Source: Carya illinoinensis (taxonomy: Eukaryota; Streptophyta; Magnoliopsida; Fagales; Juglandaceae). Taken from it: DNA of 64,000 bases. Position 1 is the first letter of the stretch. Every line of letters begins with the position of its first letter. A program made the translations under genes and the position numbers. This document shows positions 20,503 through 31,962 of the stretch, one piece after another. The notes beneath the pieces were generated by a model, which was not told the origin of the DNA, did no database searches, and worked only from the letters and a program-made list of their open reading frames with translations. The stretch spans positions 20,736,894-20,800,893 of the forward strand of contig NC_056765.1 in NCBI RefSeq assembly GCF_018687715.1, given 5' to 3'.

Positions 20503-22546
20503 TGTGATGCCCCCAAATCCCCACGCACGGACACGGGGAAATCGAGACGTCCGGATGGTGACAACCCGGGTCACCACCCTTTCGACGAGTGCCAAATGTG
20601 TGCAAAAGCAAAAAATGTGCACGAAGAAAAGATGCAGCGGATAACGAAAGTCATATAACTAAGTACCAGATTTTTTTCTTAATATAAAACAAGCTGTTTA
20701 AAACTTACATAAATAAAATATTACAAAAACACAAATATAGTTTTAAACCACATTATAACACATAACTTCGATTCAAAACTCCGGCGGAGCCGCATCCTCA
20801 GGCTCAGCCTCCTCCTCCTCGATTCCTGCACCAAAATCTACAGAACCAAAAATGGTACCGCAGGTAAGTAAAATCCAAACACCACCAGATAAAAGCATAT
20901 AGAACTCAAACAATATGCATGAAGTGATGCCAATGCGCAAACCCATAAAAACATATTTTCCACGCACGCCAAAAATCCCATTTGGCCCAAAACACATCCT
21001 TCCCAAATATCACGCCAAAAGTCATATTTGACCTTTATCCATCTCAAACCATTATCCATTTTATCCGTATGCACCATGACCTCCCCTAGGGGTCATCCGC
21101 ACACCCTGGCTCCAGTGCCACACCGCAGAGTACCACCATGCATGTGACACCTCACGAGCGATGCCCAGTTCCGCGCCCCGCGCGTTCGTAGCCAAGCATC
21201 CTCTAGCCCTCACCAGCGAAGGGTCACGGAGTCGGTGTGTAGAACGATGCCCGATTAAGCGCCCGGCGCGTTTGTAGCCAAGCATCCCCTAGCCCCCGCT
21301 CCCGTCGTCGCCCAACGACAACCCAGGGGACATCACTCAGTTTATTCCACTCCCGAGTGACCAGAGGAGCTCCATCGAGATAATACCCCATCCCGGCTTG
21401 GGGTCGTGATACACACTCACCCGTAAGTCCACTTACGCCAATAAAACAGGCTTTTCTCAATTAAACAAAAACACACGTGCATGCACAATGTAAATGCTAT
21501 ATCAATGCACAAAAATAATCAACCAACATAAATCAATAAAACAAGCAACTCCGTCCTCCATCTATCCGACCCCCGAACTCCTCGGACTCAGTTCGGAATC
21601 AACCAACCAGCTGATAAAAATTATTGAATGAGCAATATATATATTTAAATCTGACAATAGGGTTTGGAAAATACTTACAGCGTTATATGGTATTTTGAGA
21701 AAGCTTGCGGCATTGCAAACGACGGAGAAAAAGCAACGTAATAGTGAAAATTCACTGTGGCCGTGGGTTGTAAAATATCCACTTTTGAACGGGGATAAAC
21801 CAGGACTTGGGATTGATAGGGAATGGTCTAAGGATGACTATGAAGCTATTGGAAGTGGTGGTTGGCCGTGGGTGGCGGCGAAAATGGCGGAGAGAGGCCG
21901 GATTTCCCAAAAAGGAAAGCTAGCTCGTGGGAGCTGTTCCGGTGGCTATTAGGGGCCGAAAATGGATGGGTTAGGACGGCAAGGGACCGGTGATGAAGTG
22001 GTGAAGAAGTGGTGGCCGGAGGTGGAGCGACGGCGGCGAATCGGGGCAAAAACCGTGGGGGCTTCAAGGGCGTTTTCTGGCCAAACGGCTGGCCGGATGG
22101 GGCTGGGATTTGGTGGGGAGGTGCGCCGGAGGGAGAGGCTTCGACCGATGGGGGCGGTGTGCTGCACGGCGGCCGGACGGCGGTGGGTCGAGGGGTGAGG
22201 TGGTTTATGGCGTGGGAGAGGAGAGAGAGAGACGGAGTCGACGCGGGGAGGAAAGAAAAGAAGAAAAAGAAAAAGAAAGAAGAAAAAGAAAAGCGAAAAA
22301 AGGAAAAAGGAAAACGAGAAAAAAAGAGATGTAGGAAAGAGATGAGGTCCAATCCTCACTCTGGGAAAACAAAACAAAACCACCGAGAAAGAGATTAAAA
22401 CTGCAAAACAACTAAAATAAATAAAACGCAACATCAAATAAATTAAAAACCAATTTTAAACGCAATAAATTAAAATAAATAAACTAATATATTAATTAAA
22501 ATAAAAACAACCCTTCAGTGAAAATATGCGCAAAAGCGGGTCATCA
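20503..22546 (-). repeat. 3' LTR of element 2 (complete, 2044 bp)
   Basis: On the + strand it runs TGTGATGCCCCC...GGGTCATCA, that is, TGATGACCC...CACA in the sense of the element. It is nearly identical to 27653-29081 over the shared part and related to 40323-42354 and 47186-48892. It contains a homopurine run (about 22240-22345) and a GC-rich block (about 21840-22220). Confidence 0.93.
22240..22345 (+). repeat. Homopurine tract in Tekay LTR
   Basis: Almost uninterrupted A/G (GAAAAAGAAAAAGAAAG-type) for about 100 bp. The related LTRs have the same tract at about 42045-42150 (purine on +) and about 47390-47495 (pyrimidine on +). In the sense of the element it is a C/T-rich stretch upstream of the GC-rich leader-like block. 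Confidence 0.75.
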
Positions 22547-22561
22547 CATCCTCCCCCCTTA
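22547..22561 (-). promoter_or_regulatory. Polypurine tract of element 2
   Basis: Sense AAGGGGGGAGGATG directly precedes the 3' LTR start TGATGACCC. Confidence 0.85.
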
Positions 22562-22667
22562 AAAACAAATTTCGTCCTCGAAATTTGCAAGATCAACCAC
22601 CAACTTAAAACAAGCCACATAAAAACACATAAACTAGGTGTGACCAAGATTAAGATACATACCTTCA

Positions 22668-24215
22668 TTATTCAAACAAGTACGGGTACTGCTCCCTTAT
22701 GTCCGCTACTCGCTCCCAAGAGAAGTCTTGAGCTAACGGATCTCCCCAAGCCACCTTAACCAGAGGTATCGTCTTGGACCTCAACTGTTGCTCCTTCCAA
22801 TCCATGATCTGCAACTGAACAACCTCATAAGTGAGATCCGGTTGCAACTGAATACCATCTGGGTCGACGAAGCGTGGCTCTTGCTGTCCAAAACTCTTCT
22901 TCAGGGATGACACGTGGATGATATCATGAATATCCCCAAAATATCCTGGCAAAGCAACTCTATAGGCGACGGACCCTACCTTCTCCAGAATCTGAAAAGG
23001 GCCGACATACCTCGGATCCAACTTCCTCTTCTTACCAAAACGCTTAACACCTCTCATGGGAGAGACTTTAAGGTAAACCCAATCACCAACTTCAAAAGAT
23101 AACTCTCTCCTCCTAGTATCAACGTAACTTTTCTGGCGACTCTGAGCTGCTGCCATTTTATCTCTGATGATCCGGACTTGGCTTTGCATCTCCTGAATTA
23201 TTTCGGGTCCAATTATCCTACTCTCCCCGACTTCATCCCAACACAAGGGCGACCTGCACTTTCTCCCATAAAGAGCTTCATAGGGAGCCATCTGAATGGT
23301 CGCATGGAAGCTACTATTATATGCAAACTTGATGAGCGGCAAATGGTTTTCCCAACTCCCTTGAAATTCCATGACACATGCTCGCAACATGTCTTCAAGG
23401 GTCTGAATTGTGCGCTCTGACTGGCCGTCTGTCTGCAGGTGATATGCAGTACTGAACTTCAACTTAGTACCCAAAGCTGCCTGCAAACTCTTCCAGAACT
23501 GCGACGTGAACCTCGGGTCTCGATCTGATACTATACTCTTTGGTATGCCGTGCAGCCGCACTATCTTCTTGACATACAAGCGGGTCAACTTACCCAAGGA
23601 ATCGATGTTATTAAGAGGCAAGAAATGAGCGCTCTTCGTTAACCGGTCAACAATCACCCAAACAGAATTTTTCCCACTAGGCGTTCTCGGCAAACCCACT
23701 ACAAAGTCCATCGTGATGTCATCCCATTTCCACTCAGGAATAGGAAGGGGTTGGAGCATACCTGCAGGTCTTTGATGCTCGGCCTTCACTTGACGGCATG
23801 TGTGGCATTTCTCAACATATATGGCAATATCCTTCTTCATTCCATCCCACCAGTAATTTTTCTTCAAGTCCCGATACATCTTTGTACTGCCGGTATGAAC
23901 TGAATAAGGGGCCGCATGAACTTCTGCCATGATCCGCTCTTTGAATTCTAAATCTTTAGGGACCACTCTGCGATCTCGAAACCGAAGTATCCCATCGTTA
24001 TCCATGCTATAATGCAACGGCCCTCGAGATTTTCTGACTCTTTTTCTGATATTCAGCAGCTTTGGATCCTTCCTTTGAAGAGTCTTCAATTCTTCAAAAT
24101 CAGTTGCCTGAATATCAAGAACTGAAGATAAAATCTCTTCTTGCTGCGAACTCTCAATAAGGAGCCTTCTCATCCCACAAAAGCAACGAATCCAATTCTG
24201 ACAGCTCGGCTTCAT
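22668..24215 (-). pseudogene. Tekay-type integrase with C-terminal chromodomain-like end
   Basis: A 515-codon open frame. Around residues 120-140 it has the zinc-binding region ending CHTCRQVKAEHQ; the core follows with TMDFVVGLP (first Asp), VSDRDPRF (second Asp) and TDGQSERTIQ (Glu), the D,D(35)E integrase triad. The GPFQILEKVGSVAYRVALP segment and the end GDPLAQDFSWERVADIREQYP resemble the C-terminal and chromodomain region of plant chromoviruses. The frame is offset by one base from the RNase H frame upstream, so a small indel near 24150-24180 separates it from the rest of pol. Integrase itself looks complete. Confidence 0.92.
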
Positions 24216-24231
24216 CTTCCAAGTGCGACTT

Positions 24232-25773
24232 TCAGCTCAAAGCATCAGCAACTATATTAGCCTTCCCCGGATGGTACTTGATCTCACATTGATAGTCACT
24301 GATTAGCTCTAGCCACCGCCTCTGCCTCATGTTCAGATTTTTCTGGGAAAACAAATGCTTCAAGCTCTTGTGATCAGTAAATACCTCGCAAGCCTCCCCA
24401 TACAAGAAGTGTCGCAAGATCTTGAGAGCAAAAACAATCACAGCCAATTCTAAATCGTGCGTCGGATAATTCTTCTCATGGTCCTTTAGCTGATGAGATG
24501 CATAAGCAACAACCCGTCCTTTCTACATAAGGACACAACCCAAACCAAACTTAGACGCATCACTGAAGACTACGAATGGCTTATGCGGTTCTGGGAGCGC
24601 TAACACTGGTGCCGTCGTCAACCTGTTCTTTAATTCTTGGAGACTTCTCTCACACTTATCTGACCAAACAAATTCTGTATTCTTCCGAGTCAAAGCTGTG
24701 AGAGGTTCGGATAGGCGAGCAAAACCCTCCACAAATCTTTGGTAATATCCGGCGAGTCCCAAGAAACTCCGGATCTCGCGCACTGTAGTCGGGCGCTGCC
24801 ATGACAAAATGGCTTCTACCTTACTAGGATCAACAGCCACTCTGTCTCGGAAAATTACATGCCCAAGAAATTTAACTTCTTCCAACCAAAATTCACACTT
24901 GCTAAGCTTGGCGTACAATTGGTGTTCTCTCAATTTCCCAAGTACCAGACGAAGATGATACACGTGCTCTTCAACATCTCGGGAATAAATCAGAATATCA
25001 TCGATGAATACTACCACAAAGGAATCCAGATAAGGTCGAAATATTCGATTCATTAAATCCATGAAAGCAGCAGGGGCATTAGCTAACCCAAACGGCATCA
25101 CCTTAAATTCATAATGCCCATACCTTGACCTGAAGGCAGTTTTAGGCATATCCTTGTCTCTGATCCTCAGCTGGTAGTATCCCGACCTCAGATCAATTTT
25201 AGAGAACACGACTGCTCCTTGAAGCTGATCAAATAAATCATCTATCCGCGGAAGAGGATATTTATTTTTGATGGTCACCTTGTTTAATTCCCGATAATCG
25301 ATGCACATACGGAGGGTTCCATCTTTCTTCTTAACAAACAAAACTGGTGTACCCCACGACGACGTATTAGGCTGAATAAATCCCTTCTCTACCAGCTCTT
25401 GCAACTGAGTCTTCAACTCTTTTAATTCAGCCGGTGCCATGCGATAAGGAGCTTTATGCACAGGAGCCGCTCCAGGTTCCAAGTCTATAACAAATTCCAT
25501 TTCCCGCACAGGGGGTAGTCCAGACAAGTCATCCACAAACACATCGGGGAATTCTTCCACAACTGAAATGTCTGACAAAGACATCTTCTCAGACGGCGTG
25601 GACACCATCTGAACCAAGAATGCATCCGTTCCCCATGCAATCTCCCTTCTTGCTTGAATTGCCAATATAATTATCGGCTTTTCTTTTAACTTACTCCTTG
25701 CAAATTCCAGACAATCACCATCTGGAAGCTGAAAGGTAATTATCCGACTTCTGCAATTAAAACTCGCAGAATA
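24232..25773 (-). pseudogene. Tekay-type reverse transcriptase and RNase H
   Basis: Reading right to left, the frame starts just after the protease stop and contains the reverse transcriptase blocks [60 protein letters not shown] and the catalytic [10 protein letters not shown]. Connection motifs ([11 protein letters not shown]) lead into RNase H ([14 protein letters not shown], then [11 protein letters not shown] and [10 protein letters not shown]). An in-frame TAG at 24523-24525 interrupts RNase H and a TGA at 24232-24234 ends it; both are what a C-to-T change of a CAG or CGA codon would give. All catalytic reverse transcriptase residues appear intact. Confidence 0.93.
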
Positions 25774-26051
25774 TCAGTATAGCCAATCCATCCTGAGGAT
25801 GATATCAAAACCCAACAACTTAAACACCACCAAATCAGCATCCAAAAACCTTCCCTCAAAATTTAACGGGCATCCCAAAGCAACCTTGGAACACCACACC
25901 ATTTCACCATCGGGTAGAGCCACTACCATAGACTTTGGCAACGATTCCGTGACCAAATTACACACCCGAGCAAAAGTGAAAGATACACACGACTGTGACG
26001 CACCGGAATCAAACAAAGTTCAAGCATAAAACTCATGCAAACGGACTCTTC
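25774..26051 (-). pseudogene. Tekay-type retroviral-like aspartic protease
   Basis: Second exon-like segment of gag-pol. It has the active-site motif FDSGASQSCVS near its start and LGFDIILRMDWL near its end, as expected for a plant Ty3 protease of about 80-90 residues. Two nonsense codons interrupt the frame: TGA at 26020-26022, just upstream of the active site, and TGA at 25774-25776 at the boundary with reverse transcriptase. The frame is shared with the downstream reverse transcriptase. Confidence 0.85.
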
Positions 26052-26148
26052 CTGAACCAAACACATTAACCCATGAAATCCAAAAAAGCAAAGGAGAAAC
26101 CAAAAATACCAAAAATTAAATCCAACTTAAAGTTAAATTAATCCATAC
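26052..26148 (-). other. Candidate 97-bp GT-AG intron between gag and protease
   Basis: In the sense of the element the segment begins GTATGG and ends TTTGGTTCAG, with a T-rich body full of stops. Joining the flanks keeps the reading frame (phase 1, a Gly codon split by the junction) and links the gag end to the conserved residues before the protease active site. The related element 3 keeps GTATGG at the equivalent place (about 52567). Confidence 0.6.
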
Positions 26149-27363
26149 CTGTAATTACTCCAGCATCATGGGTCATTGGCGCCTCATCATCCACCTCTCC
26201 CGGTGTGACAGCATAAACCCGGGCTTGCACTGCTTGTCTTGGGTTGGTTCTTCCACCGTGTCTACCTCCACGGCTTCCTTGAACTCTGACGGGGCACTCC
26301 CGAGCAATATCTCCCACTTGGCCGCACCGGTAACACTGGGGTCCACTACTCAACCGACACTCCCCCTCATGAGCTCTATTACATGCTCCACAAATTGGCA
26401 CCCGTCCTCCCACATGAACACCTGAGGACGTTTGAGGTCGAGTTCCGGTCCGCTGAACAAATTTCTGAGGCGAACCCGAGCTGCTTCCTTCACCAGAAAA
26501 ACTCCGCCTCTTATGTCCTGGAGGGGAGCCCATACTCAGATTATTTTCTCGCTCCACAAGGGTGGCCACATCCACTAATTCCTGAAAGGTGGATATCCAA
26601 TGGCTGACCACCATACGGCGTATATCAGGGCGTAGTCCCTCCTGAAAACGATCAGCTCGCATCTCCTCAGTGGCGATAAGGTGGGGAGTAAATCGCCCAA
26701 GTTCTATGAATCTCCGGGCGTACTGTTCCATTGTCACGCCCCCTTAGATCAAATTTGAGAACTCTCTTGCCTTCTGCTTCCTTACCGATGCGGGAAAGAA
26801 GCGGTCGTTAATTCCTTCTTGAAGCGCTGCCAGGTCACAGCAGCGAAAGATCCCAATTCTGATTCCACCATTACCCTCTTGGTATCCCACCAATCAGACG
26901 CGGTACCTTGCAATAGATAACTGGTGTAGAGCACCTATTGCGCCTCGGTGCATCCACACACCTCAAATGTTCTTTCCAGGTCTTTGATCCATGTTCCAGC
27001 TTGGAGTGGATCCTCTTCTCCAGTGAAGTGTGGAGTTCTATGCGCCAGGAAGCGCTCATAGATGCATCCGGCTTGCACCATGCTACTGGACCCTCCTGGG
27101 TACATCCAAGGCCCTCCCTGATATGGCTAAGGACCTCCTGGTTGTGGCCAAAACCCTCCTTGCTGTGGACAAGGCCCTCCTTGTGGTGGCCAGGGACCCC
27201 CTTGTGGTGGCCAGGGTCCTCCTTGTTGTAGCCAAGGCCCTATCTGTTGTGGCCTAATATTCTGCTGCATGAACTCCATCATCTGCCGTATTGCTTCGGC
27301 TATGGAGTCATCTCTTGAGGTATTGTCCCGTGGCTCCTGAGTAGATTTCCTTGGTCTCCCCAT
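26149..27363 (-). pseudogene. Tekay-type gag
   Basis: The frame starts at sense ATG 27363 (MGRPRKSTQEP). A Gly/Pro/Gln-rich repeat region (GPWPPQGG units, about 27127-27250) follows, then a capsid-like core with the LERTFEVCGCTEAQ and LLQGTASDWWDTKR motifs (about 26860-27010), the segment RFIELGRFTPHLIATEEMRA and a zinc knuckle CYRCGQVGDIAREC. In the knuckle the expected His is Asp. A TAA at 26744-26746 and at least one frameshift between 26750 and 27120 break the frame. Confidence 0.87.
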
Positions 27364-27638
27364 TTTTCCTGCCACAACACAACTCTTGACCCTCCTATAA
27401 GAAAACAAATAAAACCATCATAAAACCAACAAAAAAACAAAACCAACCCCACACAGCAAGAAACAAAAGAAACCAGCATGCAAAACATAACCAAATAAAT
27501 AAAAACAAACAAACAAGTTCAAACAAATAAAGCAAATAAAACAAATTAAATAATTGTACTTAACATAATTTTAAAACACAACTTTAAAAGCATTCTGATA
27601 CTACCTACGGGACATGTGGTTTTACCCAGAGCCAAACC

Positions 27639-27650
27639 GCTCTGATACCA
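27639..27650 (-). other. Primer-binding site, initiator tRNA-Met type
   Basis: Sense TGGTATCAGAGC, two bases from the LTR, is complementary to the 3' end of plant initiator tRNA-Met. Confidence 0.92.
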
Positions 27651-27652
27651 CC

Positions 27653-29081
27653 TGTGACGCCGCCAAATCCCCACGCACGGACACGGGGAAATCGAGACGT
27701 CTAGATGGTGACAACCCGGGTCACCACCCTTTCGACGAGTGCCAAATGTGTGCAAAAGCAACAAATGTGCACGAAGAAAACACAGCGGATAATGAAAGTC
27801 ATATAACTAAGTACTAGAATTTTTTCTTAATATAAAACAAGCTGTTTAAAACTTACATAAATAAAATATTACAAAAACACAAATATAGTTTTAAACCACA
27901 TTATAACGCATAACTTCGATTCAAAACTCCGGCGGAGCCGCATCCTCGGGCTCAGCCTCCTCCTCCTCGATTCCTGCACCAAAATCTACGGAACCAAAAA
28001 TGGTACCGCAGGTAAGTAAAATCCAAACACCACCAGATAAAAGCATATAGAACTCAAACAATATGCATGAAGTGATGCCAATGCGCAAACCCATAAAAAC
28101 ATATTTTTCCACGCACGCCAAAAATCCCATTTGGCCCAAAAACACATCCTTCCCAAATATCATGCCAAAAGTCACATTTGACCTTTATCCATCTCAAACC
28201 ATTATCCATTTTATCCGTATGCACCATGACCTCCCCTATGGGTCATCCGCACACCCTGGCTCCAGTGCCACACCGCAGAGTACCACCACGCATGTGACAC
28301 CTCACGAGCGATGCCCAGTTCCGTGCCCCGCGCGTTCGTAGCCAAGCATCCTCTAGCCCTCACCAGCGAAGGGCCACGGAGTCGGTGCGTAGAGCGATGC
28401 CCGATTCCGCGCCCGGCGCGTTCGTAGCCAAGCATCCCCTAGCCCCCGCTCCCGTCGTCGCCAAGCGACAACCCAGGGGACATCACTCAGTTTATTCCAC
28501 TCCCGAGTGACCAGAGGAGCTCCATCGAGATAATACCCCATCCCGGCTTGGGGTCGTGATACACACTCACCCGTAAGTCCACTTACGCCAATAAAACAGG
28601 CTTTTCTCAATTAAACAAAAATACACGTGCATGCACCATGTAAATGCTATATCAATGCACAAAAATAATCAACCAACATATATCAATAAGACAAGCAACT
28701 CCTTCCTCCATCCATCCGATCGCCGAACTCCTCGGACTCAGTCCGGAATCAACCAACCAGTAGATAAAAATTATTGAATGAGCAATATATATATTTAAAT
28801 CTGAAAATAGGGTTTGGAAAATATTTACAGCGTTATATGGTATTTTTAGAAAGCTTGCGACGTTGCAAACGGCGGAGAAAAAGCAACGTAACAGTGAAAA
28901 TTCACTGTGGCCGTGGGTTGTAAAATACCCACCATTGGACGGGGACAAACCAGGACTTGGGATTGATAGGGAATGGTCTAAGGATGATTATGAAGCTATT
29001 GGAAGTGGTGGTTGGCCGTGGGTGGCGGTAAAAATGGCGGAGGGAGGCCGGATTTCCCAAAAAGGAAAGCTAGCTAGTGGG
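27653..29081 (-). repeat. 5' LTR of element 2, truncated
   Basis: It matches 20503-21935 with scattered substitutions, but breaks off after GCTAGCTAGTGGGA at about 29081, missing roughly 610 bp of the U3 side including the homopurine tract. A few filler-like bases (29082-29088) lead directly into satellite. Confidence 0.9.
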
Positions 29082-29383
29082 AAATCCGGCATTGTTAAGT
29101 TTCTAACTTGACTTAAGGGCATTAATCAACTTAAAGATGAGTAGTCATCTCTAATCCATGTTTCAAGCTTAATTTCCTTTTAAATTCATTCTAGCCATTT
29201 CGATCTAGACCTTCTTGATATTATTATTGTTTTTACTCATTCTTCAATTGGTTTAGAAGATTAGCCTTGATCCATCACATGTCAATAGAACCAAAGTCAT
29301 TTCAATTTCCATTTCATAGTGAGTCGGAAGCTAGGTGCACCTTCATGTGCATTTGTACAATTATGCCCTTAGCCGTGTCCTGA
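29082..29383 (-). repeat. Satellite segment (- orientation) before X copy B
   Basis: From 29089 the sequence is nearly identical to 17691-17981, including the exact position at which the satellite is joined to the truncated X LTR. It is therefore part of the duplicated segment rather than an independent satellite block. Confidence 0.88.
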
Positions 29384-30276
29384 AGGGCATACATGGCTAC
29401 AAAGATAAGTCCTAAAAATTAGGCATTTTTTTATGGAGAAATTAAGAGGACATTAGGGTTCCTTGCCTTCCCTATATAAGCATATCATTAGCACGAAATA
29501 GAGAGAAGGGAGGCACAAGAGGCAGATTTGAAGAGAGGAGGAAATCACTTCCATGGCTGCCGTTCACTTCAGTTTTCTTTGGAAATTTTGGTCGTCCATT
29601 ATGTTTATGGGTAACTAATTTCTCAAGTAGGATTAGGGATGAACTTGCACATTAGATGGTATTTCTAATTTATTTTTAATTCATGTATTTGATTTTCAAT
29701 TGCTAAAACTCTTTTGTTTTATCATTCTCAATTCATCGTTGATGTTTTCTTCTCCGAATAATCATAGAATTGATTTTGTTTATGGATCAGTCATCTCTTT
29801 CTATTGAATGGATTAGTTCTTTGATTATGTTTTTAGCTGCAATATCGCTCCCTGAGTATATTGTTGTCATTGAATTTTCTCAATAGGGATAGTAATTTAC
29901 TTATTTTAAAGTGGTGAATGATTTTTCAAAGGTTATATTTGATTTAATTTTAGTTTATAAATCTATACCTTCCGGTTGGAAATTTCATGAGTTGAGTTCC
30001 TAATTGAGTTATCCAATGAATGAAGAAAAATTAAAATACCAGATTTGTGCAACGGATTCCTGATGCTCTACTGTTCGTCAAATTTGAGGAATTTTTTCGT
30101 TAATCACTTTGCTTCACTTTAATTTGCAGTGAAAATTAATCTTTATTTTTCATTACTTATTTAATATTTTTCTTTGGTTTCTTTGTTTCTTTTGCTATTC
30201 TTTTAATTTGCCTCCCTGTGCAATCAACACCTCAGAGCTATGCTACAACTACTGCATTATTCTTTGAGTGTAATCA
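29384..30276 (+). repeat. Truncated 5' LTR of element X, copy B
   Basis: Same truncation point as copy A. It has CTATATAAG at 29472-29480. Relative to copy A it lacks 32 bp near 29831 between two GTTT repeats, consistent with microhomology deletion. It ends TAATCA before the decayed primer site (CGGTGCTGTTTCTAGGGA, from about 30282). Confidence 0.88.
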
Positions 30277-30550
30277 AATTTCGGTGCTGTTTCTAGGGAG
30301 ACGGTAGAAAAATTGTGAGATAGTTTTTCTTTTCAGCAGTTTGTAAAGGCGGTAATTTCGTTCCCTCTTTTAGCTTGCTACATCTTTATTTTATTTTATT
30401 TTTCTTTTTGTACTTTCTTTGTTTAGTGTTGCATTTTTTTGTACCTTGCGTGCACAAGTATAGATCTCCTTGGGACGGTTCACTTGTAAGCCTGCGTTAG
30501 AGTTTAATTTTTCTAATCATTTGTTTGATAATTTTTCTAATTATAAGGAA

Positions 30551-31962
30551 ATGAGTGAACACGAAGATCAACCCACTAGAACCCTTCAGGATTACCTCCA
30601 CCCTGCACACACAACGATAACATTATGAATCATGTTTCCAGCTAATACTCACCAATTGTATTTAAAAATAGGGATGATACAGTTACTCCCTACTTTTCAT
30701 GGCTTGGAAAATGAAAATCCATATGTGCACATTAGGGAGTTTGAGGAAGTAGTTGCGACCTTTCATAGTCAAAATACAACTGATGACATTGTGAGACTTA
30801 AGTTCTTTCCTTTCTCTTTGAAGGATGGAGCTAAGAGTTGGCTATACTTATTGAGACCATGATCCATTGGGTCATGGAATGAGATGACTCAGGTCCTTTT
30901 TAATAAATATTTTTCCCAACATAAGACTAATGCTTTAAAAAGGCAAATCTCCACCTTTGCACAAAAGGATAGTGAGACTTTGTATCAATCTTGGGAGAAA
31001 TTTAAGGAGCTATTGAGTATGTGTCCTCACCATGGATATGAGAATTGGCGCTTAGTGAGCTATTTTTATGAGGGACTTACACCTAAAGAGCGTCAATTTG
31101 TGGAGATAATGTGTAATGGTGAGTTCTTATAGAAATATCCTGATGAGGCTATAGAATACCTCAATGAGCTTGCTGAAAAAGCTCACACTTGGACTGGACC
31201 TAGTGCTACTGAGAGCACAAATAGGTCACGACCTGCAGGAAACGAAAATGGTGGTGGAATTTACCATCTCAGGGAAGAGGATAACCTAAAGGCTAAGGTT
31301 GAGATGCTAACTAGGGAGCTAGAGGTGTTGAAGAATAAAGACTTAAAGCTAATACACGTGGCTAATCATGCAGAGTCTTTTGGACCATGTTTTGTGTGTG
31401 CCGGGGTAGATCACCTTGCTCAAAAGTGTCCCACATTTGCTTAGATGAGAGGGATGTATGATGAACAATGTAATGCCTTAGGTATGTACAAGAAGCCTTT
31501 TACACCTTTCTCTAATACCTATAATCTGGGGTGGCGTAATCATCCCAATTTTAGTTGGAAATCTAAAACCAGCAGCCTACACAACCCCCTAGATCATATC
31601 CTGCACCTTCATCTTCTAGGAGCCTCTTAGAAGATACTTTACATGCTTTTATTGAGGCACAGAGTAAAGCTAATCAAAAGTTTGAATCTTTGATTATGCA
31701 GGTTGTTGAAGAAAACAAAGAGATAAAGAGTCATATATCCAAGATAATGAGCTCCTTGAGTGTGAATGAGTGTGGAAAGTTTTCTTCTCAAGCTCAATCC
31801 ACATCCCAAGGTCAGCATATGGCACAAAGAAATTTAAAAGAGGTCGATGCCATTGTGACAAGAAGTGGTAAGTCCTTACACATCCCAACAAATGATAAGC
31901 CAGAGGATGTTGAGGAGAAACAAAGCAATGATAGTACGAGTTCCCCAAAAAACTGGAGGTAA
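30551..31962 (+). pseudogene. Element X gag, copy B
   Basis: Same domain order as copy A: start MSEHEDQPTRTLQDYL, capsid-like core, CX2CX4HX4C knuckle at 31388-31429, NTYNLGWRNHPNFSW, then a helical C-terminal part and the TRSGKSLHIPTNDKPEDVEE linker that copy A has lost to the Tekay insertion. Stops are shared with copy A (after the start region, after LLRP, after CNGEFL and after the knuckle), so gag was already dead before the duplication. Copy B lacks the one-base insertion of copy A. Confidence 0.85.

Larger units (their letters stand above)
20503..29081 (-). mobile_element. Tekay-type chromovirus-like Ty3/gypsy element (element 2)
   Basis: A minus-strand element with a 3' LTR (20503-22546), polypurine tract, pol (integrase, RNase H, reverse transcriptase, protease read right to left), gag, an initiator tRNA-Met primer site (27639-27650) and a 5' LTR truncated at its far end (27653-29081). 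gag and protease are separated by a short GT-AG intron. Several nonsense codons and one frameshift show it is inactive. It lies at a break in copy A of element X. Confidence 0.93.

Noticed and set aside
21846..22437. Minus-strand ORFs of 160-170 codons rich in Phe, Ser and Pro
   Set aside because: They sit wholly inside a Tekay LTR and are generated by the homopurine tract and GC-rich block.
20503..29081. Infectious-type retrovirus or endogenous pararetrovirus
   Set aside because: Order protease, reverse transcriptase, RNase H, integrase with a tRNA-Met site and two LTRs is that of a plant Ty3/gypsy retrotransposon; no envelope or movement protein is seen.
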